Assembly: GCA_037447655.1 (NCBI GenBank)
Contig: JBBHKE010003374.1
Coordinates: 119,292 to 183,291 of the forward strand
DNA from: Zygnema cylindricum
Taxonomy: Eukaryota > Streptophyta > Zygnematophyceae > Zygnematales > Zygnemataceae
DNA length: 64,000 nucleotides
Reading direction: 5' to 3'
This document shows positions 23,077-33,747 of this stretch, piece after piece. The position numbers were made by a program, and so were the translations under genes. The number at the start of each line of letters is the position of its first letter. The stretch's first letter is position 1. The notes beneath the pieces were generated by a model. That model was not told the DNA's origin. It did no database searches and saw nothing but the letters and a program-made list of their open reading frames with translations.

Positions 23077-23571
23077 ACTCCTCTTATTTTCTAGTCTAAT
23101 TTCTCTTTTAGTCCACACTTCTTCCTACAGAAAATCAATTCAGGAGATGGGACTGGCTTTGTCTTCATATCAGCTACCATCTCCCTTTCTGGTTTGTATC
23201 CTTAACAAATTATTTTATCTTCTACTTTTTTCTCTTACAAAGCTAAGTCTAACATCCATATGTTTTGCTTTAAAATGATGCTTTGGGTTGGCTGCAATTG
23301 CAATTGAAGCCTGATTATCACAGAACACCTTTTGAACCCCATTCTTCATAAAGCCCAGTTCTTGCAAGAGAGATTTCACCCACATCGATTCCTTCAAAGC
23401 ACAGCAAGAAGCCATTTACTCAGTCTCCATGGTGGACCGAGCAACAACTTTCTGTTGTCTCCTGATCCAACAGGAAGTACCCTCCCCAACATACAATACA
23501 TAGACAGATGTACATCTTCTCATTGCATCTTCTCATTGGATCATCACCATAACTGGCATCACTGCAAGTAG

Positions 23572-23652
23572 TGATGTCAGTATTCCCCCCCTCCCAAGCT
23601 CAATCACAAGTCGATGTCAGTATTCCCCCCCCCCCAAGCTCAATCACAAGTC
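23572..23652. repeat. Small tandem duplication with C-run
   Basis: A unit of about 37-40 bp containing GATGTCAGTATTCCCCCC and CAAGCTCAATCACAAGTC occurs twice in a row inside copia C. Confidence 0.7.
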
Positions 23653-25282
23653 TTTAGTGCAAACCAGAAACCTAAGTACCCTCTTTGCTGCCTCTCTATC
23701 TCTCTTACTTGGATCATTTAAACTTCTACTCAATACACCTACTTCTGTAACAATGTCAAGTCTTGAACAATTCATAAAATATATCGGGCTACCTATAATC
23801 TGCCTATATGGAATAGTCCTAATAAATTCTCTCGCTTCTGGTCCAATTTTATCATCCAATTTTATCATCCAGAATTGTTATACACTTTTTTGTGCTACCT
23901 TGACTCACTTTCTTTAACTCCATAAGAGTTGAGCAGCTATTGGCCTTTTCCATTTGAAATATTTCAAGCATCTTTTTAATAGCCTCCTTTTGTGTCAATC
24001 TGATTATTGTTCTCCCACTATCCCTTTCCATATAGATTCCTAAAATGTACTTTGCTTTTCCCAGATCTTCTATATCAAAACTGCCTCTCAGATCTTCCTT
24101 TAATTTATCGATTTTTTCAATTGATTTGTTGAGGAAAAATAAGTCATCAACATAAATGACAATGAACATTTTACCTTTGTCATCTAAAAATAAATATATC
24201 GAATGGTCAGAGCTGATTTTGACATATCCGAATCTGGTAAGAAACTCGTATTGTTTTTTATTCCTTTGTCTCGGAGCTTGCTTTAATCCGTACTAAGATT
24301 TGATCAGCTTGCAGACCTTGCTTTCCTCTCTTGCTTCCATGAATCTTTCCAGTTATCTCATAAATATTTCTTCTTCAATCTCTATGTGTAATAATGTTGT
24401 TTTTATATCCATTTGGTGTAACTTCATGCCTTCAGCTGCTACCAAATTGAAGAGTATTCTGACTGAGGGGAACCTTACTACTGGAGCAAATGTTTCTTCA
24501 TTATCTATTCTTTCTGTTTGTGTATACCCCTTTGCTAAAAGCCTTGCCTTATACCTCTCAATTGTGTTATCAGGATTCAGTTTGAGCTTAAATACCTTTT
24601 TGCATCCAATGGATTTTCTGTCTAGTGTGCAGTCTACCAGATCCCAGGTATTTGCTTCCATAATGGAGGCCATTTCCTCACTGATGGCAGTTCTCCACCT
24701 TTCATTTTCTTGACAATTAATAGCCTCTTCATATTAATGAGGCTCATTTCCATGTGACAGCTGGGTTACTTTGTTGTTCATCTGTTGTTCTTGAATCCTT
24801 TTACTAGTTCTTCTTCATCCTTCAAAAGATTTTGTTGGGATTGATAGAAGTCTTCGGTTCCTTAGAGGTTGTCATTCTTCTCCCCTGTCCTCAAAAATCA
24901 TCATCTAGTTATGTTCTCTCCTTTTCAATCAATTCTGGCATTTTATCCACTTTTTGAAAAAAATTCCTCTCCATTGAGTATGTCTTCTGTCATAGGTTGA
25001 TGTGAGATTCTTTCGGTTAGATCTGAACCAGGTTCAGTCTCCGATTTAATCTTGAAATTAACATCTTTGGTCTATTTGAAAGGATGAATTGATTTTCCCT
25101 CATCCTTGAAGAATTCTTCAAATTGGTTAGCTATGTATTCCCCCCAATTATCACTTTTGATCCTTTTTATAGAGGTTCCATGCAATTCTTCACTCCCCGT
25201 CTTATATTCTTTGAAGTATGAAGCAGCTTCAAACTTAGATTTGAGAAAGTAACTTTTTGAAAATCTAGACCAGTCATCAGTT

Positions 25283-25393
25283 ATAGTGAGCATTTATCTT
25301 TTTCCTCCAATAGAAAGAACTTTGGTTGGACCCTAGATATAGTGAGCATTTATCTTTTTCCTCCAATAGAAAGAACTTTGGTTGGACCCTATA
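25283..25393. repeat. Tandem duplication in copia C integrase
   Basis: A unit of about 56 bp (AGTGAGCATTTATC ... TTGGTTGGACCCTA) is present twice and breaks the integrase reading on the minus strand. Confidence 0.75.
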
Positions 25394-25853
25394 TATCTGT
25401 ATGAACTAGATCTAAGACATTCTCTCATTTAAAGGTGGCAGTTTTTGGAAATGGAAGTTTGTGTAGTTTGCACTGTGCACCTCCAATGTAGTCATCCATC
25501 ATCTCATTAACATCAAACTCTAGCCCATCAACAATTCCTTTATGTGTGTATAGCGAAAAAATGTTTTAAGAGACAAAAAAAAACATTTACGTTAATTACG
25601 ATTCACGGTTGTAGTATATGGTGTTTAGCTGCAGATCATTTAGTATAATACGCACACGTTTTTCACAGTAATTGCTTATAACGTTTTTCTGTTTCCAGGT
25701 AACAAGAATATGTGCGCTGTCAAGTTTTGTCATTCCTAAAGATTCATGTATGGTTTGAATTTTACAACTAATACAATGAGTTCAAATTTGAAAAGTTTCC
25801 GTTGATAAATTCAAAGTTTGTGGGTCCAACAGTAAATCTTCCATAATGATAAA

Positions 25854-26292
25854 TATGTTGTGTATTGTCAATAAATTTATCGCGGTAACACCGATACCGA
25901 TAGCTATCGGTTATCTAATGGTCAAGAGTTCCAATATATCACTCCACACCAACAAATTCTTTATCGGCGATAAGTGGAAAAAATATTGGAAGCTATTAAA
26001 TAGTACTTTATAAGTATTATATCTTGACTGTTTGTAGCATGGCTTGCCACGTGTTGCAACCGGTTTCCCACTCTATGTAACGGAATAACGGCAGTGCTGT
26101 AGGATGGAATAAATTGTGCAATAATCACCAATAGTTATCGGTACCGGTGTAATCGCGATAAAAAACAATATTATCGGTTTGTTATCAGCGATGACACCAA
26201 TTTTGATATATCATGACAATACATCGATTATCAGTAAGCCCAAAAAAGGTTACATCTCGATTATCGGTAAACCGTGTCGATACACAACGCTA
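25854..26292. mobile_element. Non-autonomous hAT-like element, second degenerate copy
   Basis: It is closely similar to 208-644 (shared GATACCGATAGCTATCGG core and CGATACACAACGCTA right end), with homologous flanks on both sides. It is non-coding. Confidence 0.6.
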
Positions 26293-26990
26293 GTGATAAT
26301 GGTCGTGGAGGTTGCAAACGGTCAACCAAAATCGTAACCGACCGTTAACCGACCGCCCGCGTTGGATCCGGAATGGAGTTTGTTGCCAAATTTGGGGGGC
26401 CAGGTGGATTCAAGCGGTGATTCACATAAAAAAAAAAAATCGGTTACGGTCGAGTAAGCAAAAAACGAAAATATTTAAATTTTTGTACCGTCTATACTAT
26501 TCAACATTATTGTAATTTAAGTCTTGGTATCGTGGAAGTAGGTGACATCATGATTAGCTTCACAAATCTAACACATTACGAACACTAATCATTTTGCAAA
26601 TCTTACTGGAAGATAAAGGCCGCAAATCGTACTCTATTGTAAAGTGTTTCCAGAAATATGTCAAATTATTGTGTCAATTTCACGTGACAAGTCATAATTA
26701 TTGGGGGGGAGGGGGGCTTACTCATACGTTGTACTTTATTGCAAAGTGCTGATTATGCATGTTATACTGTGTTTCCACAAATATATCATATTATTATGTC
26801 AATGCCATACGACATGTAGTATTTATTCGTTAGTAAATCAGTTGAAATCAAATTATTACGTCAGTTTCCCACGACAAATCCTAATTATTGGCTTACTCAC
26901 ATGTTTCAAACAATAGATCGATAAGCTGAATTGTTGTTTAAGTCAGAGAAACTCTACCACAAATCAAAAAAAACTTAGTCATACACTAAA
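26293..26990. other. Non-coding stretch before the hAT pseudogene
   Basis: AT-rich, with two or three degenerate repeats of a block containing CTAATTATTGG...CTTACTCA (about 26690, 26880) and a G-run at 26703-26716. It may be the subterminal repeats of the hAT element. No gene is seen. Confidence 0.35.
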
Positions 26991-28700
26991 ATGGAGAAAA
27001 ACATCCTTGCTAAAAATGGCAAAATTGCTCACTATTACCTAGTGAAAGAAAACAAGGCCACTTCAAGTTGTTGGAAAAAATTTGAACATGTCTATGAAGT
27101 CAAAACATGAAACAAAAATATGGTAAAGGGGACAAGTTTTGTGGTTTGTAACACATGTTTCATAGTTTATCAATACAAGTCAGCAAACGGTACTTCAACA
27201 ATCAACACTCACACATGTTTAACTTTGGCCGACATAGATAGTTCAAAAGGAATTCTTTGTAAATTTCTTTCCGTTTTGGTAATAACCTTATTTATTCATG
27301 GTTAGTGATTGTATGATATTTTCTTATTGCTTTTTTTTTTCCCCTGGTTTTCCAGCATTTTGTCAAGCATTGTTTGATGTTGGTGTTTCGTCCAACAAAA
27401 GTGTTGACATTGACCAACTACTCCCGTCCGTCAATAACGTAAAAAACTACATTATATCTTATGCGAAAGATAATTCGGAGTTTGATCATCCCAAAACTTA
27501 GAGAAAACATTGATAACAATATTTTTGTCGCATTTACAACCGCTCTCTGGACCGAGACAATAAAAAGAACCTCATTCATGTTGGTAACTGCTCATTTTAT
27601 TGACAAAGACTTTAAACTTCATGCAAAAACGCTTCAATTTTATCATTTTTAGGGGGAAAAACACACTACGGAAAATGTTTTAACGGCTTTCAGAAAATTG
27701 TTTGACCATTTTTGAAATTTCCAATTTTGATGTTCATTGTTGTGTTATCGTGACTGATAGTGGCTTTACCATGTGTGCGGTTGAAGTTCTACCGAGTATG
27801 TTTACTTGGATACCTTGCGCGGACCATAAAATTGCTACAATTGTGAAAACGATCTTGAATAAGAGCGAAACTTCCAGAAAATACAAATACAATGTGGAAG
27901 TTCCTGAACTGTTTGATCCATTTGACTCGTGTTTGGTCACTTTTTTCAAACAGAGTAATATGCAAAATCTTTTGAAAAACACTTTAAAAGAAGAAAACTC
28001 AACGTGGTGGAATTCTTTGCTCTGAATGCTTAAGAGTATTTACAATGCATTAAATGAGATAGGACCAATCGCTCAAGAAAAAAAAAATTGATACTTTTTG
28101 CTTGTATCGATAAGACTCACGTTACCGAACTTATACGATTTTTGGAAAGGTTTCAAGAAGCGACCCTAAAGTTGGAAAAAATTGAAAAACTAGCTTGACA
28201 TTGGTTTTGTTTGAACTATCTTCTCTCTATAACCACTGTAAGATAAAAAAACATCTTACAATGACGGTGAAAAAGAATGTCCAGCCGATTCCCGAAACTT
28301 GCAAAAATTGAAAGAACTTTTTATGAAATTTGCACAACCAAAGTGGGGCCTTCATGAGTATCATATTGTCACGGCTCTCTTAAATCCCTGACAAAAACAA
28401 AAGCTTCAAATAATTGGGTTATCAAAAACTGAAATTGAAAGTATGAGGGTCAATCTTCAAGAACTCGCAAAAGACCTCGGTGATTACGTTGATTTCGGTA
28501 GTCCTCAGCGTATCACAAAACAACGGAAAACATCGTAAAGTATGGACGGTTTCCAAAAAAAAATTGTTGAGAGCGATGAAAAAAATGAGGTTCTTGTTAC
28601 AACTGACAAAAAACGCTTGTTAATTACGAAATGAAACTTTATTTTGATTTAAAATTAACCAACGACCAAAGATTGAACTTTAGCATATGTGAATGGTGAA
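26991..28700 (+). pseudogene. hAT transposase pseudogene with BED-type zinc finger
   Basis: A reading from about 26991 (MEKNILAKNGK) gives a BED-like finger (CWKKFEHVY, then VVCNTCFIVYQY and NTHTC). A hAT-like core follows in pieces: an ALWTETIKRTSFM block with HFIDKDFKLHAKTL near 27550-27640, VIVTDSGFTMCAVE near 27745, PCADHKIATIVK near 27815 and STWWNSLL near 28000. These match the order TD-W, H-x-A and RWNS-like of hAT transposases. Stops and frameshifts (for example near 27110, 27500, 27650, 28023) make it inactive. It may be a relative of the source for the non-autonomous copies nearby; this is inference. Confidence 0.7.
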
Positions 28701-28724
28701 AAAAAAATCAATTGTATGTGCGAA

Positions 28725-29430
28725 AGATGTCCCCATGGACTTGTAACTTAGGGAACTTACTTTTTATTTTAGCGCGGATCCACCAGAGCCGGTTTTCAAG
28801 TGTCCCTATGTGTAAGAACGAAGTCGTAACTTACATTTCTGACTATTGTACACGTCACCAATAACTGTGACGGTTGTCAGCGTCTACAATCTGTGTTGTC
28901 GCACGCTATTTTTTGGAAATGCTTATGATGTTGCATGTTTTCCCGTGATATTGGAGAAGTACCGCTTTCTAGCCTGTGTCGTTTCACGGTTGAAGAAGAT
29001 GTGCTTTGCCATTGCGTCTCGTGTCCGCTCTACGTGAAATGACATCAAAATTTTCAAGACCAGTGCAAAAAAAAAATTGTACCGGGTGAAAACAAACAAA
29101 ACAAAACAAATTGTGTACTTTTCTTCGTCGTACTGAACTCAAACGGACACGATATAGCTAATTATTTACTTCTCTTTATCGCTGAAAATTTTTGAGTATT
29201 ACGGCACGTGCGAATATATGTTTTTATTTGTTTATTGGAAATACCTAGTTTTAAAACACATCGCCGATGTGTTTTAAAGATAAGTTTGAAGATGACTTTT
29301 TTGGTCGTGGAAGTGGGTTCGAAAAACAAAAGACGACGATTTTTCGTACATCCCAAGTTCGAGGATGACGCAAATTGTACTCTACAAATTTGCAATTCCT
29401 TCGTACGGTTGCAACTTAGGTAGTACTGTT
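28725..29430. mobile_element. Inverted, end-damaged copy of the 6424-7207 element
   Basis: Blocks match 6424-7207 in reverse: TGTCCCCATGGACTTGTAACTTAG, AGCGCGGATCC, TGTCCCTATGTGTAAG, and at the far end TCGTACGGTTGCAACTTAGG. The outer GGGTGTG termini are missing. It includes no gene of its own. Confidence 0.6.
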
Positions 29431-29654
29431 GCTCTACGACCAACGGTGCAGGTGGAGGAGCAGCAGTAGTAGTAGAAGTAGACATGATACACTCTCAGAA
29501 GCTATCAAGAATCATGCCAAACATCTGCTCTTAAGTGCTCACCAATTCTTATACAAGCATCCAAACCTCACAAAACTCTATCAGAATATAGAGTAGCATA
29601 AACACTGACAAATCCCAAAGTTTCAGCAGAATTGACCTGACAACACTCAAGATA

Positions 29655-30620
29655 TAATACTCAGAAGTTTCCCAAAAACTAGACTGCCTCTTATGGGACT
29701 TGTGTGTTGAAAAGAGAGGTATTATGGAGTCTTTCTTGTGACCTTACTACAGCCCTCATACTTGTCATAGTCACTGAGGACCTGCAGGCAGCCATGGCGG
29801 AGACAAGCATATCATAAGTACAGTTTGGCTGTCTGTTGCAGCTAAAGGAGACAAGCAGATCATTAGTACAATTTTTCTGTAAAATATAGACTGCCCCTTA
29901 TGGGACTTGATCCAGTGACCTTCGGAAGACCGCCGTACGGACTAGCCGTCCGCCTTTTCCGGTAGGTCTTGAAGAAATCGATACACGAATACGGCGCGAT
30001 ATTTATTTAAAGTTATACAGCACCGGACATTCCATTTAACTCATTACGGGACAATTTATGCATGGAAACATACCGGTCCGCACGAAATCGGGACCGCACG
30101 AAATATACGAATTGACATTTAATTTCGACGGACGAAATCAAATGTCCAGAGATGATGCAACGGCTCACAGTGGAGTCAGAATGCTGGAATAGACGTTTGG
30201 GGGTTTGCGGACTAGATGTCAGTGAACGACACGTGGCAACATATGGTTGAACATCGGATATCGCGGGAGGAGCAACTACGGCTCCGGAACTGACAGGCGT
30301 CAACGGAACGGCCATGTCGTACTATGGTTGTACAAGAAGTACAGCGGTACCTATACCTTTTTGTACTTTACAGTCCTATGACTGGTCGAAGAACCTTAGT
30401 AATAAGTTTAGAGAGGTAGCTTAGGACTTAGAATATTTTTGGTTTTCCATCCTCTCTCCCGGAGTGCACTTGTATTTATAGACCAACTTTCGTCAGCCAT
30501 AACTTAATGCTCAGGGGAGCAATTTCAGTGATTCTTTTTGCAGCAGACTCAGAAGAGTCCACGCTACATAGGGGTGTAGTCAGCCAGAGTTTTTGCGTCC
30601 CAAGGATGGACTTATTCATT
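29655..30620. mobile_element. LTR-like dispersed repeat, copy 2
   Basis: Same ordered blocks and same orientation as 20827-21790 (CATAGTCACTGAG, GCAGCCATGGC, GGGACTTGATCC, TAGGACTTAGAA, CCTCTCTCCCGGAG, GATTCTTTTTGC). The first part carries a partly duplicated block (GACTGCC...TTATGGGACTTG at about 29684 and 29890). It is more diverged and non-coding. Confidence 0.5.
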
Positions 30621-30836
30621 GTCAAAGTCAAAAGTGCATATACTATCTTTGAGGCTTCACATAAGCTGGACATTCTATGTACCGATGGAGGTCACACAAT
30701 TACAACATGCGAAACAGCATGCGAAATAACGTGCGAAGTATTGTGTGAAAATAAAATTCAAACTAAGTGCGAAAAGTTTGTGCAAAGTCCGCACGTTTGA
30801 TTAAATTTCAAATCTCTCTCCAATGTGGAAAATTTC

Positions 30837-31768
30837 TAGTGTTGTGTATCGGTAAAATAGTTATTGCGATAACATCGATACCGATAGCTATTGGTTATCG
30901 AACGGTCAGAGGTCCCGATATATAGGTCCGAGACCAACAAATTCCATATGGGCGATAACTTTATAAATATATAGTACGCGTATTATACTACCTTATTAAG
31001 TTATTATATACTGTATTATACTTTTTACATTATATAGCGTTGAATGCCACGTATACGAATCTGTTCTGTAACTATTTAACTGAAAATTATTACGGACAGC
31101 GCTGCACATAAAACTTAGACAAATTTGTAAAAAATACTTTATAGTTCTAAACTATACTACCGAAACGAAAAAAATAAAATATTATGTAAAATTTGTGAAT
31201 CTAAAAATTTTGAAAAAAAAGACGAACAGGCGTATTGTCGAACACATTTGTCAGACTGCCGCCATTACAGCCACCATATTTTTGAACCTACTATAACCAG
31301 GCAACACATATTTGAGGAAAAAATAGTTTTATCTAAAATAGCAAAAAAATAAAATTATTTATTTATTCATTCTAATGGATTATTAGGAAATTGTAGGAGG
31401 AGAGGAGGATGGGACACAGGAGGAGGAAGGGTATGGGAGCGTGGAACCCAAGTAAAACCCCCTTAAATTATGAATAATCAAGGAAAAACGCGTTTTTTTA
31501 CTAGAATCGGGGGGAAGGGGGTCTGCAGCGCGTCTGACGAATATGACGTACAGTTGAATGTAATGGCCGTATATTTATCTGTACGGTCCGTACATATATC
31601 GCCGATAGTTATCGATATCGGTGTTATCGCCGATAAATACCGATAAATATCGGTTATTTATCGGCTATAATACCGACAACGATATATCGTACCAATATAT
31701 CGATTATCGGGTGCCCAAAAAAAGGTCCATATCGGTTATCGGCAAATCCTTACCGATACACAACACTA
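30837..31768. mobile_element. Non-autonomous hAT element, intact ends
   Basis: Both ends carry the identical 19-bp TIR TAGTGTTGTGTATCGGTAA. The element (932 bp) is flanked by the perfect 8-bp duplication AAAATTTC at 30829-30836 and 31769-31776. An 8-bp target duplication and TAGTG-type ends place it in hAT. The interior is AT-rich, with many GATA/TATC inverted words around 31590-31700, and has no transposase. The matching target duplication suggests a fairly recent insertion. Confidence 0.85.
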
Positions 31769-31776
31769 AAAATTTC

Positions 31777-32790
31777 AGCTTTTTAACGCCCGCACGATAT
31801 TCTGATTTCGTACTATTCTATGTACTAAAATATAGCACTTTTCGAATATTATATTTTAAACGCACGCGGGCCAATGAATTCAAATTTCACATTGTCGATT
31901 TATCCATTTTTTCGTTCACAACTTTATGATAATGTGCCACGTCATTGATGACGTCAGCGGCTGTCTAAAGACGTGCCTGGAGTAGCTGCCACGTGGCGCG
32001 TTAAGGAAATTGTACGGAAATTTGGAACTTCCAGGCGGCATGTGATGATCTGTACGGATATGGAAGAAGCTGGATTTGGAAGGTGTTAAGATTTTATTTT
32101 ATTTTATTTTATTTTATTTATAATTTTATTCATTATTATTTTTTTTTTCTTTTTTTTTTTTTTTTTTAATTATTTTTTTGTTCGCGTTTAGATTTTCTGT
32201 GGGTTAAAAATTCAAAATTTTTAAAAATTGAGTTTTAAGAAGTAAAATTTTAAAAACTGGAAAAATAAAATAAAAAAATAATAAAATAAAAGTGGAAAAC
32301 TTGGAAAAGATTTTATCCTTTTTTTGATAAAAAAATCAAAGTTGCATGGTTTGAGAAATTGACGGTCGGGGAAATTCGATTTTTTTTTTTTTTTTGTTTT
32401 TTTTGTTTTTTTAGTCCATTTATTTTTCGTGTTTTTTAGTTTTTTTGAGCTTCTATTTTTTGTACATTTTGCTTAAAACCACCTTTAGGAAAAGAGAGAG
32501 TATTCTGAGGGAGAGAGGGAGGAGGGAGGGAGGAAGGGAGTTTATGGGGGGAGTATTCTGTAACCTTTTCAAAATATTCCGTAATTTTTTTTTCGGAAAT
32601 ATTCCGTAATCTTTTCAGAAATACTCTTTACAACCTTTTCTGAAATATTCCGTAAAACCTCTACTTAAATACTCTGTAGTCTTAAAAATATTCCCTAAAA
32701 CCTTTTCTGATATATTCGTATCCAAACCTTTTTTAGAAACATTTCGTAACTGTTTCAGGAAAAACAGTATTCTGTAACTTATTTGAAAAC
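31777..32790. other. AT-rich non-coding stretch with simple repeats
   Basis: It holds a GC-richer patch near 31930-32080, an (ATTTT)n run at 32092-32120, poly-T runs, a short GGGA tract near 32510-32545 and degenerate TTCCGTAA words at 32570-32760. No gene is seen. Similar TTCCGTAA words recur at 63760-63850. Confidence 0.5.
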
Positions 32791-32794
32791 CGTA

Positions 32795-33290
32795 GAAAAC
32801 TTTGTTTCTTTCTGTTTAAGGATCCTGGAGTCAGAAGTTTATAGAGCAAACTTTTGTTCTCGATCTCCCATCATACAATACCAATATATAGTGCCTAAAT
32901 GGGTATTTATACTCCTAAAAGGAAATAAAATATTATCTTTGTTTCTTTCTGTCTCAGGTTTGTGAAGTCAGAAGTATATAAAGAAGACTCTTGTTCTTGA
33001 ATTCCTATCTATAATACCGACAACACTAATGGATAGTGTTCTTAAACGGGTATTTGTACTCCCAGAAGAAAAAAAAAAAAACTTTATTTTTTCCTGTTTT
33101 AGGATTGTGGAGTCAGTAGTATGTAAAGAAGAAGACTGTCATTCCTACCGCACTATCCGACCGATAAGCATCTCTTAAATGGATATTTGCACTCCTAAAA
33201 GAAAATAAAACAGTATCTTAATATAAATATAAAATCATCTTTGTTTCTTTCTATTTCAGGATTGTGGAGTCAGAAGTTTATGTTGGAGAA
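32795..33290 (+). repeat. Four tandem units of about 145-155 bp with acceptor-like cores
   Basis: Each unit has a pyrimidine run, then CAG or AAG, then a block like GATTGTGGAGTCAGAAG, near 32807, 32945, 33100 and 33256. Each looks like a splice acceptor plus exon start on the + strand. After the last unit one frame stays open to TAA near 33364 (IVESEVYVGELSTLD...). No matching gene is recognised. Confidence 0.55.
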
Positions 33291-33394
33291 CTGTCCACTT
33301 TGGACTCCACACGTGTGTATCGCGCTGTAAGCTGGTTCGCCAGTGCGCCGCTAATCGCCGTATAAATTCGGTATTAGGCGCTTGCGTGCACATC

Positions 33395-33466
33395 GGCCGG
33401 GTAGCTCAGTTGGTAGAGCTAGTGTACGGTTTGCACAGGTCCCGGGTTCGATCCCCGGCTTGGCCA
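33395..33466 (+). tRNA. tRNA-like gene or tRNA-derived element
   Basis: A 72-nt sequence folds as a cloverleaf. Acceptor GGCCGGG/CTTGGCC has two G-U pairs; the D stem is GCTC/GAGC and the T stem CCGGG/CCCGG. The A box TAGCTCAGTTGG and B box GGTTCGATCCC are intact, and TTTT follows at once (33467-33470), fitting a Pol III terminator. The anticodon loop is odd: a 7-nt loop ACGGTTT gives anticodon GGT (Thr) but puts C at the normally invariant U33 and leaves an A-A mismatch in the stem. A pseudogene or SINE head is as likely as a working tRNA. Confidence 0.6.
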
Positions 33467-33747
33467 TTTTCTAAAGTTAACTCTTTAGCGCCCATGCGAT
33501 AAGTTGAGTATCGCCGATTTCCAATAGGGAGAGGAAGAGGGAGGGAAGACGGAGAGGGAGAGGGAGAGGGCGAGGGCGACGGAGAGGGAAGAGGGAGAGG
33601 GAGAGGGAGAGTGAAAGGGAGAGGGGGGGAGAAGGAGAGGAAGAGGGAGAGGGAGAGGGAAGGGAGAGAGAGAGGGAGATGGAGATGGAGAGGGAGAGGA
33701 AGAGGAAGAGAGAGAAAGGAGAGGGAGAGAGAGGGGAAACAGTTTAC

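Larger units (their letters stand above)
23077..25560 (-). pseudogene. Ty1/copia element C on the minus strand, decayed
   Basis: Read from high to low coordinates: an integrase fragment (LTITDDWSRFS, then RIKSDNWGEYI) at about 25560-25072; reverse transcriptase (KKVFKLKLNPD, ARLLAKGYTQ, LHQMDIKTT) at about 24730-24350; IYVDD at about 24133-24153; KYILGIYME; and RNase H (FCDNQASIAIAANP, FKAKHMDVR) at about 23420-23215. Stops and frameshifts separate the blocks. Gag is not seen. Small tandem duplications at 25283-25393 and 23572-23650 add damage. It is a different copia lineage from A and B. Confidence 0.85.
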
